From contig NZ_JAUFQO010000002.1 of assembly GCF_030409835.1 (NCBI RefSeq), forward strand, positions 1 to 64,000: 64,000 bases of DNA, read 5' to 3'. The notes under the pieces were generated by a model. It saw only the letters and a program-made list of their open reading frames with translations. It made no database searches and had not been told where the DNA came from. A program made the position numbers and the translations under genes. This stretch comes from Lutimonas halocynthiae (GTDB lineage Bacteria > Bacteroidota > Bacteroidia > Flavobacteriales > Flavobacteriaceae). Positions 1 to 9,702 of the stretch are shown here, piece by piece (the stretch's first letter is position 1; each line of letters begins with the position of its first letter).

Positions 1-1
1 A

Positions 2-631
2 GGTGCTACAACACAGAGTATTACGGTAAGTCCTAGTTCAACAAGGGATTATACTGTTACAGCGACCATAAATGGTTGTGAAGATACTGATAGTGTTAGA
101 GTAACAGTAAATACAAATGATATTTCGGCACCCACTGAAACTATTGCGAACGCAGGTGAACCTATGACTATTTGTTTAGGAGAATCAATAACCCTAACTG
201 GGAGTGGCGGTAATACTTTTAGATGGGATACAGGAGAAACTAGTCAGATGATTACTGTAAGTCCAAAGAGGACTACTACTTATACATTAGAAGTTACTAA
301 TCAAGGTTTAACAAGCGTTGATACTGTAATTATAACAGTCGAAAATTGCTCAAATGATATATCAGAGGAAACTTCTATGAATTCTAGTATTTCTGTTTAT
401 CCGAATCCTTCTTCAGGAGTTTTAAATATCAAAATTGATAATCTTGAAGAAAATTCAGAACTATTGATTAATGATATGAAAGGGAGTATTATTTATATGG
501 ATGATTTGAATTTATCAAAATTTAATACTATTACAAAACAAATAGATTTATCTCGATATAGTAAAGGAATTTATTTTGTGCGTTTTAATAATTCTCGACA
601 ACAAATAATTAAGAAATTCATACTTATTTAG
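2..631 (+). CDS. C-terminal part of a T9SS-sorted surface protein with Ig/PKD-like repeats
   Basis: The frame is already open at the window edge, so the N-terminus is missing; 209 residues are visible. Two similar beta-sandwich repeats can be read, each built on ITVSP followed by YTVT or YTLEV and a V.ITV strand, which resembles Ig- or PKD-like modules of Bacteroidota adhesins. The last ~75 residues start with SVYPNPSSGVLNI and end with GIYFVRF and KKFILI. This is a type A Por secretion sorting domain, so the protein should be exported by T9SS and attached to, or released from, the surface. Binding target unknown. Confidence 0.85.
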   Translation, partial: GATTQSITVSPSSTRDYTVTATINGCEDTDSVRVTVNTNDISAPTETIANAGEPMTICLGESITLTGSGGNTFRWDTGETSQMITVSPKRTTTYTLEVTNQGLTSVDTVIITVENCSNDISEETSMNSSISVYPNPSSGVLNIKIDNLEENSELLINDMKGSIIYMDDLNLSKFNTITKQIDLSRYSKGIYFVRFNNSRQQIIKKFILI

Positions 632-1263
632 CTTAAGTGCGTAGATTTTTCTTCTAATCTTTTAGAAACTAACCTCCAATCTTCGTTTTTTTTGAAAATT
701 TCATACTTATTCAGATGGACTTTAACCTTTTAAAGAAACTGAGACATCATGCTGCATAAGTTTGTCATTCTTTTTTGCAAAGAAGTGTTTTGATACAAGA
801 ATTTCCTTTCTTCTTAGCCCTTAAATAAAGGTTATTTCAAAAACCATATTTCTATAAATATATCAGTTATCTATGGCTAAATAACTAAAACATCTGGCGT
901 ATTATTGAATACATAATGTTTATTAATTAGTTGCCGCTGATCATTGCAGGAAGCCGACAATCCATAAATATAGATTTTAGAAATAATAACATTTGAAAAT
1001 ATATTTGAGAATCTTTGAGAATTTGTAATATCATTGCTAACCGTAAATTAGTGCCCTAGAAAACCTATTATAATTTCATCAAAAGGTTAGTTATTCTCAT
1101 AATCAATAATTGTACTAAAACTCTGTAGATAAGTCTTAATGTAATGTGGCTTTTCAGAATTTAGTTGCATCATTATAATATTCAAGGCAAACATATGATA
1201 ACATTTTCGTCATATTCGACTAAGGTATACGTACGAGTTGTAATGAAAAGTAATTCGAAACAT
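632..1263. other. AT-rich non-coding gap
   Basis: About 630 bases between two convergent genes. I see no long frame, RNA gene or strong hairpin. Composition is very AT-rich, as in the rest of the polysaccharide locus. Confidence 0.5.
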
Positions 1264-2238
1264 TTAATATCTACTTTTTTTATTAACCAAAATTCGATAA
1301 GCCATAATTAATAATTCTATTATTATTAAATTAAAATATGAAAATTCGCCATTGTATTGAATTTTTTTTCCGCGTGTCCCTTTCTTGAAATTGTATATTC
1401 CATTTTTTTCTGAATTTGAAACTGGAATCCGGCACAAATCAAAAAACTCAAAATTTTCTGATTTAAGACAATTTACCACATAATCCACTAAAAAATGGGA
1501 GCCAAATCGAGTTTTAGCTTCTGGAGAATTTGCTGCAATAACAAATGTAGAATAAGGTTTGTTGGTATGAATTATTACAACAGAAATCGGTCCAAATTCA
1601 GGGCTTATCGCCATGAAAGTTCGGTAGTCATTAGATAAAACTAGTGATTCTAAAGATTTAGTATTGTGATGTTTGAGCTTTTTAGAGTCTGCCATTTTAG
1701 CTATCAGCATAATAATTTGAGACAAATTATTAGTACTAAAATCAGTTATTTCAAAGGCATTTAGTTCATTTTTGAATCCTTTTCTAATATTTCCTTTCCA
1801 ATTATTGTCATATTGAATTTTTTTATTTAAATCTATTTCAATCGAAAGATTGGAGTTAAACGAGCCTAAAGGCCTTCTAAAGCCAGCTAATTTGAGGCCT
1901 ATTTCAAAAATTATATTGTACTTATTATCGCTGAATATTTCGACTCCTAAATACCCTAAATTCTTCAAGTGAGAATAGCAAGATTCGATTTTTTTCTCAC
2001 TAATACATGAATCAAAACATTCTCCCTGAATCGTAAAAATTTTTCCTCTTATTATAGGTACCTTATTTAAAACACCCCAAAATGCAATTTGTGTATTCTC
2101 TAAGGAATCAACAAAAAATAGAATTTCCTTATTTAATTGAAGAACATAATTATACCATCCATGAGATTGTTGATATGGGATCTTAGTAAATGTTTGTTGA
2201 ATTTTAAAAAATTCATTCGAATCATGAATTAGTATCAT
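1264..2238 (-). CDS. FemAB/GNAT-fold transferase
   Basis: 324 residues with no signal peptide. Near residues 280-300 the sequence IYNFKKGTRGKKIQYNGEF carries the F-K-x-G-x-x-G signature of the FemAB/CelD-like acyltransferase superfamily. That superfamily has a double GNAT fold and includes peptidoglycan-bridge aminoacyltransferases and enzymes of exopolysaccharide clusters. A hydrophobic stretch follows near residues 303-317 and could sit on the membrane. The position at the end of a glycan locus suggests transfer of an amino acid or acyl group to a sugar; acceptor and donor cannot be told from sequence. Confidence 0.65.
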   Translation of the reverse strand: MILIHDSNEFFKIQQTFTKIPYQQSHGWYNYVLQLNKEILFFVDSLENTQIAFWGVLNKVPIIRGKIFTIQGECFDSCISEKKIESCYSHLKNLGYLGVEIFSDNKYNIIFEIGLKLAGFRRPLGSFNSNLSIEIDLNKKIQYDNNWKGNIRKGFKNELNAFEITDFSTNNLSQIIMLIAKMADSKKLKHHNTKSLESLVLSNDYRTFMAISPEFGPISVVIIHTNKPYSTFVIAANSPEAKTRFGSHFLVDYVVNCLKSENFEFFDLCRIPVSNSEKNGIYNFKKGTRGKKIQYNGEFSYFNLIIIELLIMAYRILVNKKSRY

Positions 2239-2474
2239 GCTTAATTATGAGGGGATTTAACTTAATTTATATCTGATGTAAAATACAAAATTCAATTAAT
2301 TTAATCACATTGTTCTGCCGAAATTTATTCTTAAAAAATATTCATTGTTTTATTAAGTTTGACGGTAAACTAACTGGATTTTGTATTTTTAAATTATCTT
2401 ATCTTCGGAAAATGATATGCCTGGATTAATTGAAATAATTGATGTCGCAAAATACAATGAATATGTATGAAAAA

Positions 2475-4130
2475 ATGAAAATTGGTTTAATTGTGGATGG
2501 GCTCGAAATTTCTAATTGGGCTTACGAAATGATCCAAATTTTGAATAATAGTAATTATTCGAAGGTCGTACTTATTGTTAGGAAAGATTATATAGATGAA
2601 CAGAAACCCACATTTTTCTCCAAACTAAATAAATTAAGAAAACAATTTGTTTTAATAATTTATTCAAAATTTGAATCAATATTTTATAGATTTAAGCGTG
2701 ATGCAATGGAGCTTAAAAATTTAAGTGATATTAATAATTGTTCAAGTATTTCAATAAGATTGAAGAAAAGTGAATATACAGATTTTTTTAATGAAAAGGA
2801 TTCAAATCGAATAATGCCGTATGATTTGGATATACTGTTGAATTTGAGTCAAAATGATAGTCGAGGTGAAATAGTTAAATCTGCTAAATATGGTGTTTGG
2901 ACTTTATGTTTTGGTACACAAGGAGTTTATGGAAGTGGATTAATTGGAGTTTGGGAAGTAATAAAAAATAAGGATGTGTCGATCGTTTATTTAAAGCTGA
3001 ATAGGGATACTAAGGATAGAGAGCTCTTATTGTTTAAATCATTCTCTTCAACTGATTCGAAAAGCTTTAGAAAAAACGCGAACAATATTTTATGGAAAAC
3101 GAAAAATATTATTCCAAGAAAGATACAAGAGTTATATATTAAAGGTGGCAAAGAATTTTTTCAAAGAGTACATAAAAATAATAAATTACCAATATTTGTT
3201 TTTGATAAAAATCCTAATTCACCATCTAACATTCAAATGCTGAAGTTTATTATTTCAAAGTATTCAATGTACTTGATAGGGAAGATCAGATTAAAACTCT
3301 ATTTTAAACAATGGATTCTACTGGTTAAATTTAATGAAACTAATTTAATTTCAAATTCATTTTTTAATTTTAAAAGACTTATCCCTCCGAAAGATCGATT
3401 TTGGGCTGACCCTTTTATTTTAGAAAGACAAAATAGTTATTTTATCTTTTTTGAAGAATTAATCTATAGTGAAGATAAAGGTAAAATTAGTGTTATAGAA
3501 ATGAATTCAAATGGTATCGTTAAAGAGCCGGTCGTCGTCCTTGAAAGAAATTATCATTTATCATACCCATTTTTAATAGAATATTGTGAAGAATTGTATA
3601 TGATACCGGAAACGGCAGAGAACAATTCAATTGAGATATATAAATGTATAGATTTTCCTGTTAGTTGGAAGTTGCAAAAAGTATTATTTAAGAATATTAA
3701 GGCTGTAGACACGACAGTATTTAGGCATGATAATGTTTATTGGTTATTTACAAATATTAAGGAAGATTCTGGTGCATCTCAACATGATGAGCTCTTTCTT
3801 TTTTACTCAGACAAATTATTAACTGAAAACTGGGTGCCTCACCCAATGAACCCAATTGTTTCTGATGTAAGGTTTGCAAGACCCGCAGGGAATATATTTT
3901 GTTTTGAGGATAGAATTTTTAGACCTTCTCAAAATTGCGCCAAACATTATGGTCACGGAATTGAAGTAAGAGAAGTTATTGAGTTAACTAAAACTTCTTA
4001 TTCAGAAAAAAATGCCCAATCAATTTATCCGAATTGGAATGATGACTTGACATCTACTCATACTCTAAACTGGTCCAATAAATTGACTGTTATTGATGCA
4101 ATGATTATTAGAAGAAAGACTATGTTTTAA
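2475..4130 (+). CDS. GINT1-like glycan enzyme with formyltransferase-like N-terminus and beta-propeller-like C-terminus
   Basis: The N-terminal third begins MKIGLIVDGLEISNW and includes YDLDILLNLSQ and a conserved GVWTLCFG segment, resembling the formyltransferase-like domain found in some polysaccharide clusters. The C-terminal half starts at DRFWADPFIL and includes EE and YPFLIEYCEELYMIPET, repeated W/F-rich strands like the propeller of the glucosamine inositolphosphorylceramide transferase 1 (GINT1) N-terminal domain. Several starts are possible (TTG 2439, ATG 2442, 2457, 2463, 2475); I chose 2475 because MKIGLIVDG fits the usual start of the family. Likely a sugar-modifying enzyme of the locus. 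Exact reaction unknown. Confidence 0.65.
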   Translation: MKIGLIVDGLEISNWAYEMIQILNNSNYSKVVLIVRKDYIDEQKPTFFSKLNKLRKQFVLIIYSKFESIFYRFKRDAMELKNLSDINNCSSISIRLKKSEYTDFFNEKDSNRIMPYDLDILLNLSQNDSRGEIVKSAKYGVWTLCFGTQGVYGSGLIGVWEVIKNKDVSIVYLKLNRDTKDRELLLFKSFSSTDSKSFRKNANNILWKTKNIIPRKIQELYIKGGKEFFQRVHKNNKLPIFVFDKNPNSPSNIQMLKFIISKYSMYLIGKIRLKLYFKQWILLVKFNETNLISNSFFNFKRLIPPKDRFWADPFILERQNSYFIFFEELIYSEDKGKISVIEMNSNGIVKEPVVVLERNYHLSYPFLIEYCEELYMIPETAENNSIEIYKCIDFPVSWKLQKVLFKNIKAVDTTVFRHDNVYWLFTNIKEDSGASQHDELFLFYSDKLLTENWVPHPMNPIVSDVRFARPAGNIFCFEDRIFRPSQNCAKHYGHGIEVREVIELTKTSYSEKNAQSIYPNWNDDLTSTHTLNWSNKLTVIDAMIIRRKTMF

Positions 4131-4207
4131 GTCTAGGTTAATTTGATTTATTGATTTCAATTTCGTAAATTTTCATGCAACAATGGAGACAATTTTAAAT
4201 AGAAAAA

Positions 4208-5659
4208 ATGTTATTCAACTCACTTGATTTCGCTATTTTTTTACCAATAGTCTTTGTACTGTATTGGTTTGTGACAAACAAGAATCTGAAGCTTCAGAAT
4301 TTGTTGATTGTTGTGGCGAGTTATGTTTTCTATGGATGGTGGGATTGGCGTTTTTTATCCTTGATCTTATTCAGTACACTTGTAGATTATACGGTAGGTA
4401 GGAAGCTAAGAGATGAGAATGATAGTTCAAGAAGGCTTTTATTACTATGGACAAGTATTATAGTGAACCTCGGATTTTTAGGATTTTTCAAGTACTATAA
4501 CTTCTTTCTTGATAATTTTATTGAGGCTTTTAGTTTCTTCGGATATGCCTTCAAGGCAGGAAGTCTTCAAATAATCTTACCTGTAGGTATTAGTTTTTAT
4601 ACTTTCCAAACACTTAGTTATACCATAGATGTCTATAAAAAGAAATTAGAGCCAACCAAAGATTTTATTGCCTTTGCTGCTTTCGTAAGCTTTTTCCCAC
4701 AATTGGTTGCTGGGCCCATTGAGAGAGCGACGAATCTTTTACCACAGTTTTATAAGAAGAGAACCTTTGATTCTAATAAGGCCATCGATGGTTTGAAACA
4801 AATCTTATGGGGATTGTTTAAAAAGGTGGTTATTGCTGATAATGCAGCACAGTTTGCCAATGAGATATTTAATAATTCAGGCGATTACTCTGGAAGCACC
4901 TTGTTCTTAGGAGCCTTGTTTTTTGCATTTCAAATTTATGGTGATTTTTCAGGATATTCTGATATTGCTATTGGAACGTCAAGACTCTTCGGTTTTAATT
5001 TAATGAAGAACTTTGCTTTTCCGTATTTCTCAAGAGACATTGCGGAATTCTGGCGCCGATGGCATATTTCATTATCCACCTGGTTCAGAGATTATTTGTA
5101 TATTCCATTAGGAGGTAGTAGAGGAGGATTGTCGATGAAAATCCGAAATACATTTATCATATTCGTCGTTAGTGGTTTTTGGCATGGAGCTAACTGGACA
5201 TTTATTGTTTGGGGAGTTTTGAACGCCTTGTATTTTTTACCATTATTGCTGGCTAAGAAAAACCGTCAAAACATAACCATTGTAGCACAAGGAAAACTAT
5301 TCCCTGGAATCAAGGATTTATTGATGATGGGAAGCACATTTTTTCTGACTCTAATTGCCTGGGTATTTTTTAGAGCAGAAGATATGTCTCACGCGATGGG
5401 CTATTTGTCAGGTGTTTTCTCCAAATCTATATTGAGTGTACCTGAATTTGAAGGAAGAGAAAGTGCAGCGGTAACGCTTATGGTCATTGTATTTTTTGTA
5501 TTTATAGAATGGTTAGGAAGATCTAATGAATATGCTATTGAACGTTTAGGCTCAAAATGGCCTAAAATATTGAGATGGTCATGGTATGCGCTTATCATAT
5601 TTTTAATAGGTATCCTTGCTCAAACTGAGGAGACACCTTTTATATATTTTCAATTTTAG
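4208..5659 (+). CDS. MBOAT-family O-acyltransferase (AlgI-like)
   Basis: 483 residues with about ten hydrophobic segments. Family marks are visible: an N-terminal YVFYGWWDWRF stretch, GISFYTFQTLSYTIDVY, FFPQLVAGPIERA, FRDYLYIPLGG and the active-site region SGFWHGANWTFIVWG with the invariant histidine. Such proteins move acetyl groups across the inner membrane for O-acetylation of alginate, peptidoglycan or exopolysaccharide. The next gene starts 3 bases after the stop and encodes an SGNH-like partner, the usual two-component arrangement (AlgI/AlgX, PatA/PatB). The acceptor here is probably the glycan made by this locus. Confidence 0.93.
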   Translation: MLFNSLDFAIFLPIVFVLYWFVTNKNLKLQNLLIVVASYVFYGWWDWRFLSLILFSTLVDYTVGRKLRDENDSSRRLLLLWTSIIVNLGFLGFFKYYNFFLDNFIEAFSFFGYAFKAGSLQIILPVGISFYTFQTLSYTIDVYKKKLEPTKDFIAFAAFVSFFPQLVAGPIERATNLLPQFYKKRTFDSNKAIDGLKQILWGLFKKVVIADNAAQFANEIFNNSGDYSGSTLFLGALFFAFQIYGDFSGYSDIAIGTSRLFGFNLMKNFAFPYFSRDIAEFWRRWHISLSTWFRDYLYIPLGGSRGGLSMKIRNTFIIFVVSGFWHGANWTFIVWGVLNALYFLPLLLAKKNRQNITIVAQGKLFPGIKDLLMMGSTFFLTLIAWVFFRAEDMSHAMGYLSGVFSKSILSVPEFEGRESAAVTLMVIVFFVFIEWLGRSNEYAIERLGSKWPKILRWSWYALIIFLIGILAQTEETPFIYFQF

Positions 5660-5662
5660 AAC

Positions 5663-6598
5663 ATGAGAAATTTTTTAATATCCTTTTTTAAGTTTGTTCT
5701 TTTCGCAGGTGTGTTTTATATATTGATGATCATACTTTGGGGAGAATTTTCGCCTATAAGAGGTAATTTAATTTATAAGTTAGGTGCAGGAGGGCATGCA
5801 TTTACTAGGCTAAAAGAGGTGAAGCAGGCAAAAAATATTGATATTTTGTTCTTAGGGTCTTCTCATACTTTTAGAGGATTTGATACCAGAATATTCAATA
5901 AAAAATATAATTCTTTTAATTTAGGAACTAATTCTCAGACTCCTATTCAAACAGAGTATTTGTTAAATAGACATTTAGACTCATTAAATCCAAAAATAAT
6001 ATTTTTGGAAATATGCCCATTAATTCTCTCCTCAGACGGTATAGAATCAACGTTGGAGATATTGTCAAACGTAACTATTGATCCTAAGATAACTGAATTT
6101 GTTTTTGAACAGAATCATTTAAAAGTGTATAACACATATTTTTATGCCGTTTTCAATGATTTTGTTTTAAACAGAGTGAATAATTTTTCAGAAAAAAATA
6201 AAGTAGGTAATAGCATTTATATAAAAAATGGATTTGAAGAGTCGGAGCTAAAAAATTATAAAAAGATGTATTTTCAGCCTTCAAAATGGCATTATTCAAA
6301 AAAACAATTTATGTCCCTAGAAAGGATTCTGAATTTAGCCAGAGAGAAAAATATACAAATTATTTTAGTTCAGGCTCCGGTAACCTCTGATTACTATAAT
6401 TCCATTCGAAATAACAATGAATTTGATTTCGAATTAAGTAAATATGGTAAATATTATAATTTTAATGAAATTTTAGAGTTAAATGATACTATCCATTTTT
6501 TAGATTATCATCATTTGAACCAAGGAGGGGTTGAATCTTTTAATAATCAAATCCTGAAAATATTGGAAGAATTGGAGGTTTCTAATAACTTGAATTAA
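5663..6598 (+). CDS. SGNH-like O-acetyltransferase partner of the MBOAT protein
   Basis: 311 residues with one N-terminal membrane segment (about residues 5-26). Block I appears as DILFLGSSHTFRGFD, with the serine in GSSH, and the C-terminal DYHHLNQGG gives the Asp-x-x-His pair of an SGNH catalytic triad. The protein is probably anchored in the inner membrane facing the periplasm, where it would transfer acetyl from the MBOAT channel to the polysaccharide. Translational coupling with the MBOAT gene is likely from the 3-base spacing. No recognised family name; function inferred from motifs and context. Confidence 0.75.
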   Translation: MRNFLISFFKFVLFAGVFYILMIILWGEFSPIRGNLIYKLGAGGHAFTRLKEVKQAKNIDILFLGSSHTFRGFDTRIFNKKYNSFNLGTNSQTPIQTEYLLNRHLDSLNPKIIFLEICPLILSSDGIESTLEILSNVTIDPKITEFVFEQNHLKVYNTYFYAVFNDFVLNRVNNFSEKNKVGNSIYIKNGFEESELKNYKKMYFQPSKWHYSKKQFMSLERILNLAREKNIQIILVQAPVTSDYYNSIRNNNEFDFELSKYGKYYNFNEILELNDTIHFLDYHHLNQGGVESFNNQILKILEELEVSNNLN

Positions 6599-6907
6599 GA
6601 AGATTGGAATAGAATATCTACTTTTAGGGATTTTAATTTCTTTTTTTTCAATATTCGGCCTGTAATTTTAATCACTATTAAAAAAGAATAAAGAATAATT
6701 TTCCTCAACACTATATTTGTGTCAATAGCGAAACATTTTTTATTGCATTATGAATTGAAATCATTAATTGATGAAGTGTTATCTAGATATTAATTTTTGA
6801 AAAACACCATCATAAGAAGGTTATAAAAAAGAAAAAATAAAGCGGTTTGGTCAACGGTCTAATTACAATAAGCAATTAATACAAATTTTTATAATTCAAG
6901 AATTGAT
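6599..6907. other. non-coding gap between convergent genes
   Basis: About 310 AT-rich bases separating the plus-strand acetylation pair from the minus-strand GNAT gene. I found no strong hairpin, tRNA or conserved motif. Confidence 0.4.
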
Positions 6908-7534
6908 TTATTCATATTTTCGAATCAAAAAATTCCATTTATATTTATTAAACACTTCAATATAAACTCTTAATGCCATATGCCTAGAATTTAATTTTTT
7001 TTTAAATTTTATTGAAGGGGTATTAAAATAATCTGAAAAACTATAGAATTCATTAATGCCCATGTTCATCAATAATAAATATGCTTTAAACCTGAGGTAA
7101 GGCGCCAAATTTTTCCCTCTATACTTTTCAATAGTTTTCATTCCAATCAAAAATGCCTGGTTTTTTTTTAAACTAATGCATTCCGTTCTTTCAGAAACTT
7201 TGGAAAGTTCAATCCACATAAATGTTGAGTAATATGAACCATTGATAAGCCCAACGCACATTTGACCATCATTAAGTCGTTTTATTTTTTCATTTTCATT
7301 TAAAATATATCCCTTTTTACTAAGTTGTAAAATATCAAATTCATCAAATATTCTGAATTTATAATTTGATTTTATATCTCTTATAACAGGTTCTTTACAT
7401 TCAGTATCAAATTCTTTTTCTAAGTAATAAGGTGAAATTTCAATCCCTAATTTTTTACATTGATATAAAATACTATACAGAACTGTTCCGTATTGAAAAT
7501 ATTTGGAATATTTATTAATTAACCTAGATTTCAT
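6908..7534 (-). CDS. GNAT-like acyltransferase
   Basis: 208 residues, basic and without a signal peptide. The middle part has the GNAT core pattern: beta-strand YSTFMWIEL, then LIGMKTIEKYRGKNLAPYLRFKAYLLL, in which YRGKNLA fits the acetyl-CoA loop Q/R-x-x-G-x-G/A (motif A), then a later strand and helix. Its ATG starts 3 bases after the stop of the beta-keto acid cleavage enzyme gene, so the two are probably translated together. The acceptor may be an amino sugar of the surface glycan. Assignment rests on motif A and context only. Confidence 0.6.
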   Translation of the reverse strand: MKSRLINKYSKYFQYGTVLYSILYQCKKLGIEISPYYLEKEFDTECKEPVIRDIKSNYKFRIFDEFDILQLSKKGYILNENEKIKRLNDGQMCVGLINGSYYSTFMWIELSKVSERTECISLKKNQAFLIGMKTIEKYRGKNLAPYLRFKAYLLLMNMGINEFYSFSDYFNTPSIKFKKKLNSRHMALRVYIEVFNKYKWNFLIRKYE

Positions 7535-7537
7535 TCT

Positions 7538-8407
7538 TTAATTATCAATAAGGCCATACTTACCGTTGCCTGGTTTCAATTTCATAATATTTCTAAATTC
7601 TGATGAGCTCATAATTTCTCGTGAATTTGCTTTTGCAATTATATGTATGCGTTCTATTAAATCCACATTAGTTGCAAGTTTAGTTCTATTGTGATCATAC
7701 CAGATATTGTCCTCTAAACCAACTCGTACGCCCCCTCCAATAGCAATAGATATTGAATTCATTTTTAGTTGATTATCTCCAATTCCAGCTAAACTCCAAA
7801 TAGAATTTTTGGGTAAGTCGTTAATCATAAGCCCTGAGTGCAATAAATCAGCTTGAGCTCCAGCAATATTTCCTAAAAGAAGATTAAAATAAAAAGGAGG
7901 TTTTATTAATTCTTTTTTTTCCAAATATTTTGAAAAATTAATCATCCCAGAATCAAAAGCTTCTAATTCTGGTAAGATTCCTTTTTCTTTCATAATACTC
8001 GCTAAATTAACAATCATATCAGGAGAATTAACACTTGCAACTCGATTAAAATTTAAAGAGCTTAATGTTAAACTACCCATGTCAGGTTTAAGATTTCCTT
8101 CCAAATTTAATGGATCTGCTCTTAAATGTAGTTCACTAAAATTTCTTCCACTTAAGGAAACACATATAACAAGGTCAGGAACGTATTTACGAATTCCTTC
8201 AATTATTTCTCCATAAATTTCTTTTTTGTAGGTAGGCACTCCTGATTCCAATTCTCTTGCATGCAAATGAACTTTTGTTATCCCTAACTCACATGCTTTA
8301 TGCACATCTTCAATTATTTCTGAGCTGTCTATTGGTACATGGGGAGTCATTTTTTTTGTTGGAATCATTCCGGTAGGAGTAAAATCTATGATTAATTTGT
8401 TGTTCAT
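7538..8407 (-). CDS. beta-keto acid cleavage enzyme (BKACE, DUF849; Kce-like)
   Basis: 289 residues, close to the family length. Kce-type enzymes use zinc to cleave a beta-keto acid with acetyl-CoA, giving acetoacetate and a CoA ester. The zinc site is readable: KVHLHARE supplies two histidines and GGGVRVGLEDN supplies the glutamate with the neighbouring arginine and aspartate. PELEAFDSGM and FNLLLGN are further conserved blocks. Lysine-fermentation enzymes belong here, but the family is broad. No other lysine fermentation gene is present; the enzyme is instead paired with a GNAT inside a glycan locus, which suggests it makes an acyl-CoA donor. Confidence 0.85.
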   Translation of the reverse strand: MNNKLIIDFTPTGMIPTKKMTPHVPIDSSEIIEDVHKACELGITKVHLHARELESGVPTYKKEIYGEIIEGIRKYVPDLVICVSLSGRNFSELHLRADPLNLEGNLKPDMGSLTLSSLNFNRVASVNSPDMIVNLASIMKEKGILPELEAFDSGMINFSKYLEKKELIKPPFYFNLLLGNIAGAQADLLHSGLMINDLPKNSIWSLAGIGDNQLKMNSISIAIGGGVRVGLEDNIWYDHNRTKLATNVDLIERIHIIAKANSREIMSSSEFRNIMKLKPGNGKYGLIDN

Positions 8408-8696
8408 ATTAATGTAATTAAAAAATGAAAGTTTGAATTAATGAATATTTTTATATTCACACCGTATTTTTGTTTTCATTAAATGCACCTATATCATTTG
8501 TTTCCTATTTATAGCTGCATGAATAATGATGAATTTTAAAATCAAATGATTAAAGCCGATAGATACCTAAATTTTAATCAATAAACTGTACAGGATGGTG
8601 TTTTAGTTTTTCATGAATATCGTCATTCATAAAAAGACAGTGTAAATAATTACGACAGAGAATATTTAAACATTATTCCCTTAAAATCGACTAATA

Positions 8697-8732
8697 ATAG
8701 AGAGACGAATATTTTAAGATTCATCTCTCTAT
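8697..8732 (-). terminator. hairpin after the lipoprotein gene
   Basis: Arms 8697-8710 and 8719-8732 pair over 14 positions around an 8-base loop. The only imperfect position is a G-U wobble in minus-strand RNA but an A-C mismatch in plus-strand RNA, which points to use on the minus strand. It lies 11 bases downstream of the lipoprotein stop. The U-tract is weak. The rest of 8408-8696 shows nothing recognisable. Confidence 0.6.
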
Positions 8733-8742
8733 TTGATAAATG

Positions 8743-9369
8743 TTAATTTTCGCAGATTACAGCATGTGGAATAAGCCAAACACCATCACCATCCTTATCT
8801 TCAGCAACAAATTCTTTAGAAAAGGTTTCAACACCTGGATCAAATTCACGAGTAAATCCAAATTGACCAGGAGCTATTGTAGTCGGTACGGCGTCATTAG
8901 CATAAATGTGTATTTCTTTAATTGAGTAGCCTTCAAAAACGCTGTAAGTAACAATTAGGCCGGAATCATCTATTCGCTTGACATTAACATTTCCTACCAA
9001 AGTTCCTTTGTTTGTATCATTTTTACCTGCCCCAGACCATAATTCAAAATTAAATCCGTAAGTAGCATTATTATGGCCATCTGGAATATTAATGGCCCAA
9101 CCCCATCTATTTTGAGTCAATCCTAAGGAGGCAAGTTGCTCCGGATTTGCATTTCTGTTAGAGGCGAAAACATAACCTACCCATTCACATACTTGGTGCC
9201 ATTTAGCAAAAGCTGTTTCACAACCTTCATCATCAGTATCTGATGTTTCAGTAGATTGCATTTTTTCTGTAGGTCTTTTCTCAGCTTCGCTGATGTCTAA
9301 AGAGTCTTTGTTACAGGCACTTATTACAACAAAAAGTAACATGGCCGCTAGAATTTTGAGGGGATTCAT
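8743..9369 (-). CDS. unknown lipoprotein
   Basis: 208 residues. A signal peptide and lipobox (LLFVVISAC, lipidated Cys near residue 19) predict attachment to the outer membrane or surface. After a short Ser/Thr/Asp-rich linker comes a beta-rich domain with WGWAINIPDGHN, GFNFELWSGAGKND and IKEIHIYANDAVPTTIAPGQFG. The last part resembles segments seen in extracellular Bacteroidota proteins, but I cannot name the family. Single gene with its own hairpin terminator, between the glycan genes and a tRNA. Confidence 0.75.
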   Translation of the reverse strand: MNPLKILAAMLLFVVISACNKDSLDISEAEKRPTEKMQSTETSDTDDEGCETAFAKWHQVCEWVGYVFASNRNANPEQLASLGLTQNRWGWAINIPDGHNNATYGFNFELWSGAGKNDTNKGTLVGNVNVKRIDDSGLIVTYSVFEGYSIKEIHIYANDAVPTTIAPGQFGFTREFDPGVETFSKEFVAEDKDGDGVWLIPHAVICEN

Positions 9370-9661
9370 AGTAGATAAAATTTAATTTATTAATAAATAT
9401 TTAAGCCACATTAATGGTTCAAATCAAAATAAAAATATTTTTAACAATTTTTTTCAATCAAATCCTCATAGCAGTGGAAAAACAAAAGTATGTTTTTTTT
9501 TTTAAATATCAAAGTAAACCCGTAAAGACTTAATAATCAATTAAAAAAAGACCCAACTTTTTGTAGCTGTCTGTATTTTATCCCTTTCAAATTGTTAGGA
9601 AATATTGTTGTGAACAAATTAGGTGTTAAGATGTTAACATCTATACCTGTTCATATCTTTT

Positions 9662-9693
9662 TTTGGTGTTTACATTGGTTTGTGATATTTTTA
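9662..9693 (+). promoter_or_regulatory. Bacteroidota-type promoter of the tRNA-Cys-like gene
   Basis: TTTG at 9662-9665 and TATTTTTA at 9686-9693 are separated by 20 bases. This fits the TTTG-N19-21-TAnnTTTG consensus with one deviation in the last base. Transcription would begin only a few bases before the tRNA at 9703. Confidence 0.4.
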
Positions 9694-9702
9694 CATTTAA
9701 AT

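Noticed and set aside
7538-8407. Lysine fermentation role for the Kce-like enzyme
   Set aside because: No other genes of that pathway are nearby; the family is broad and the context is glycan synthesis.
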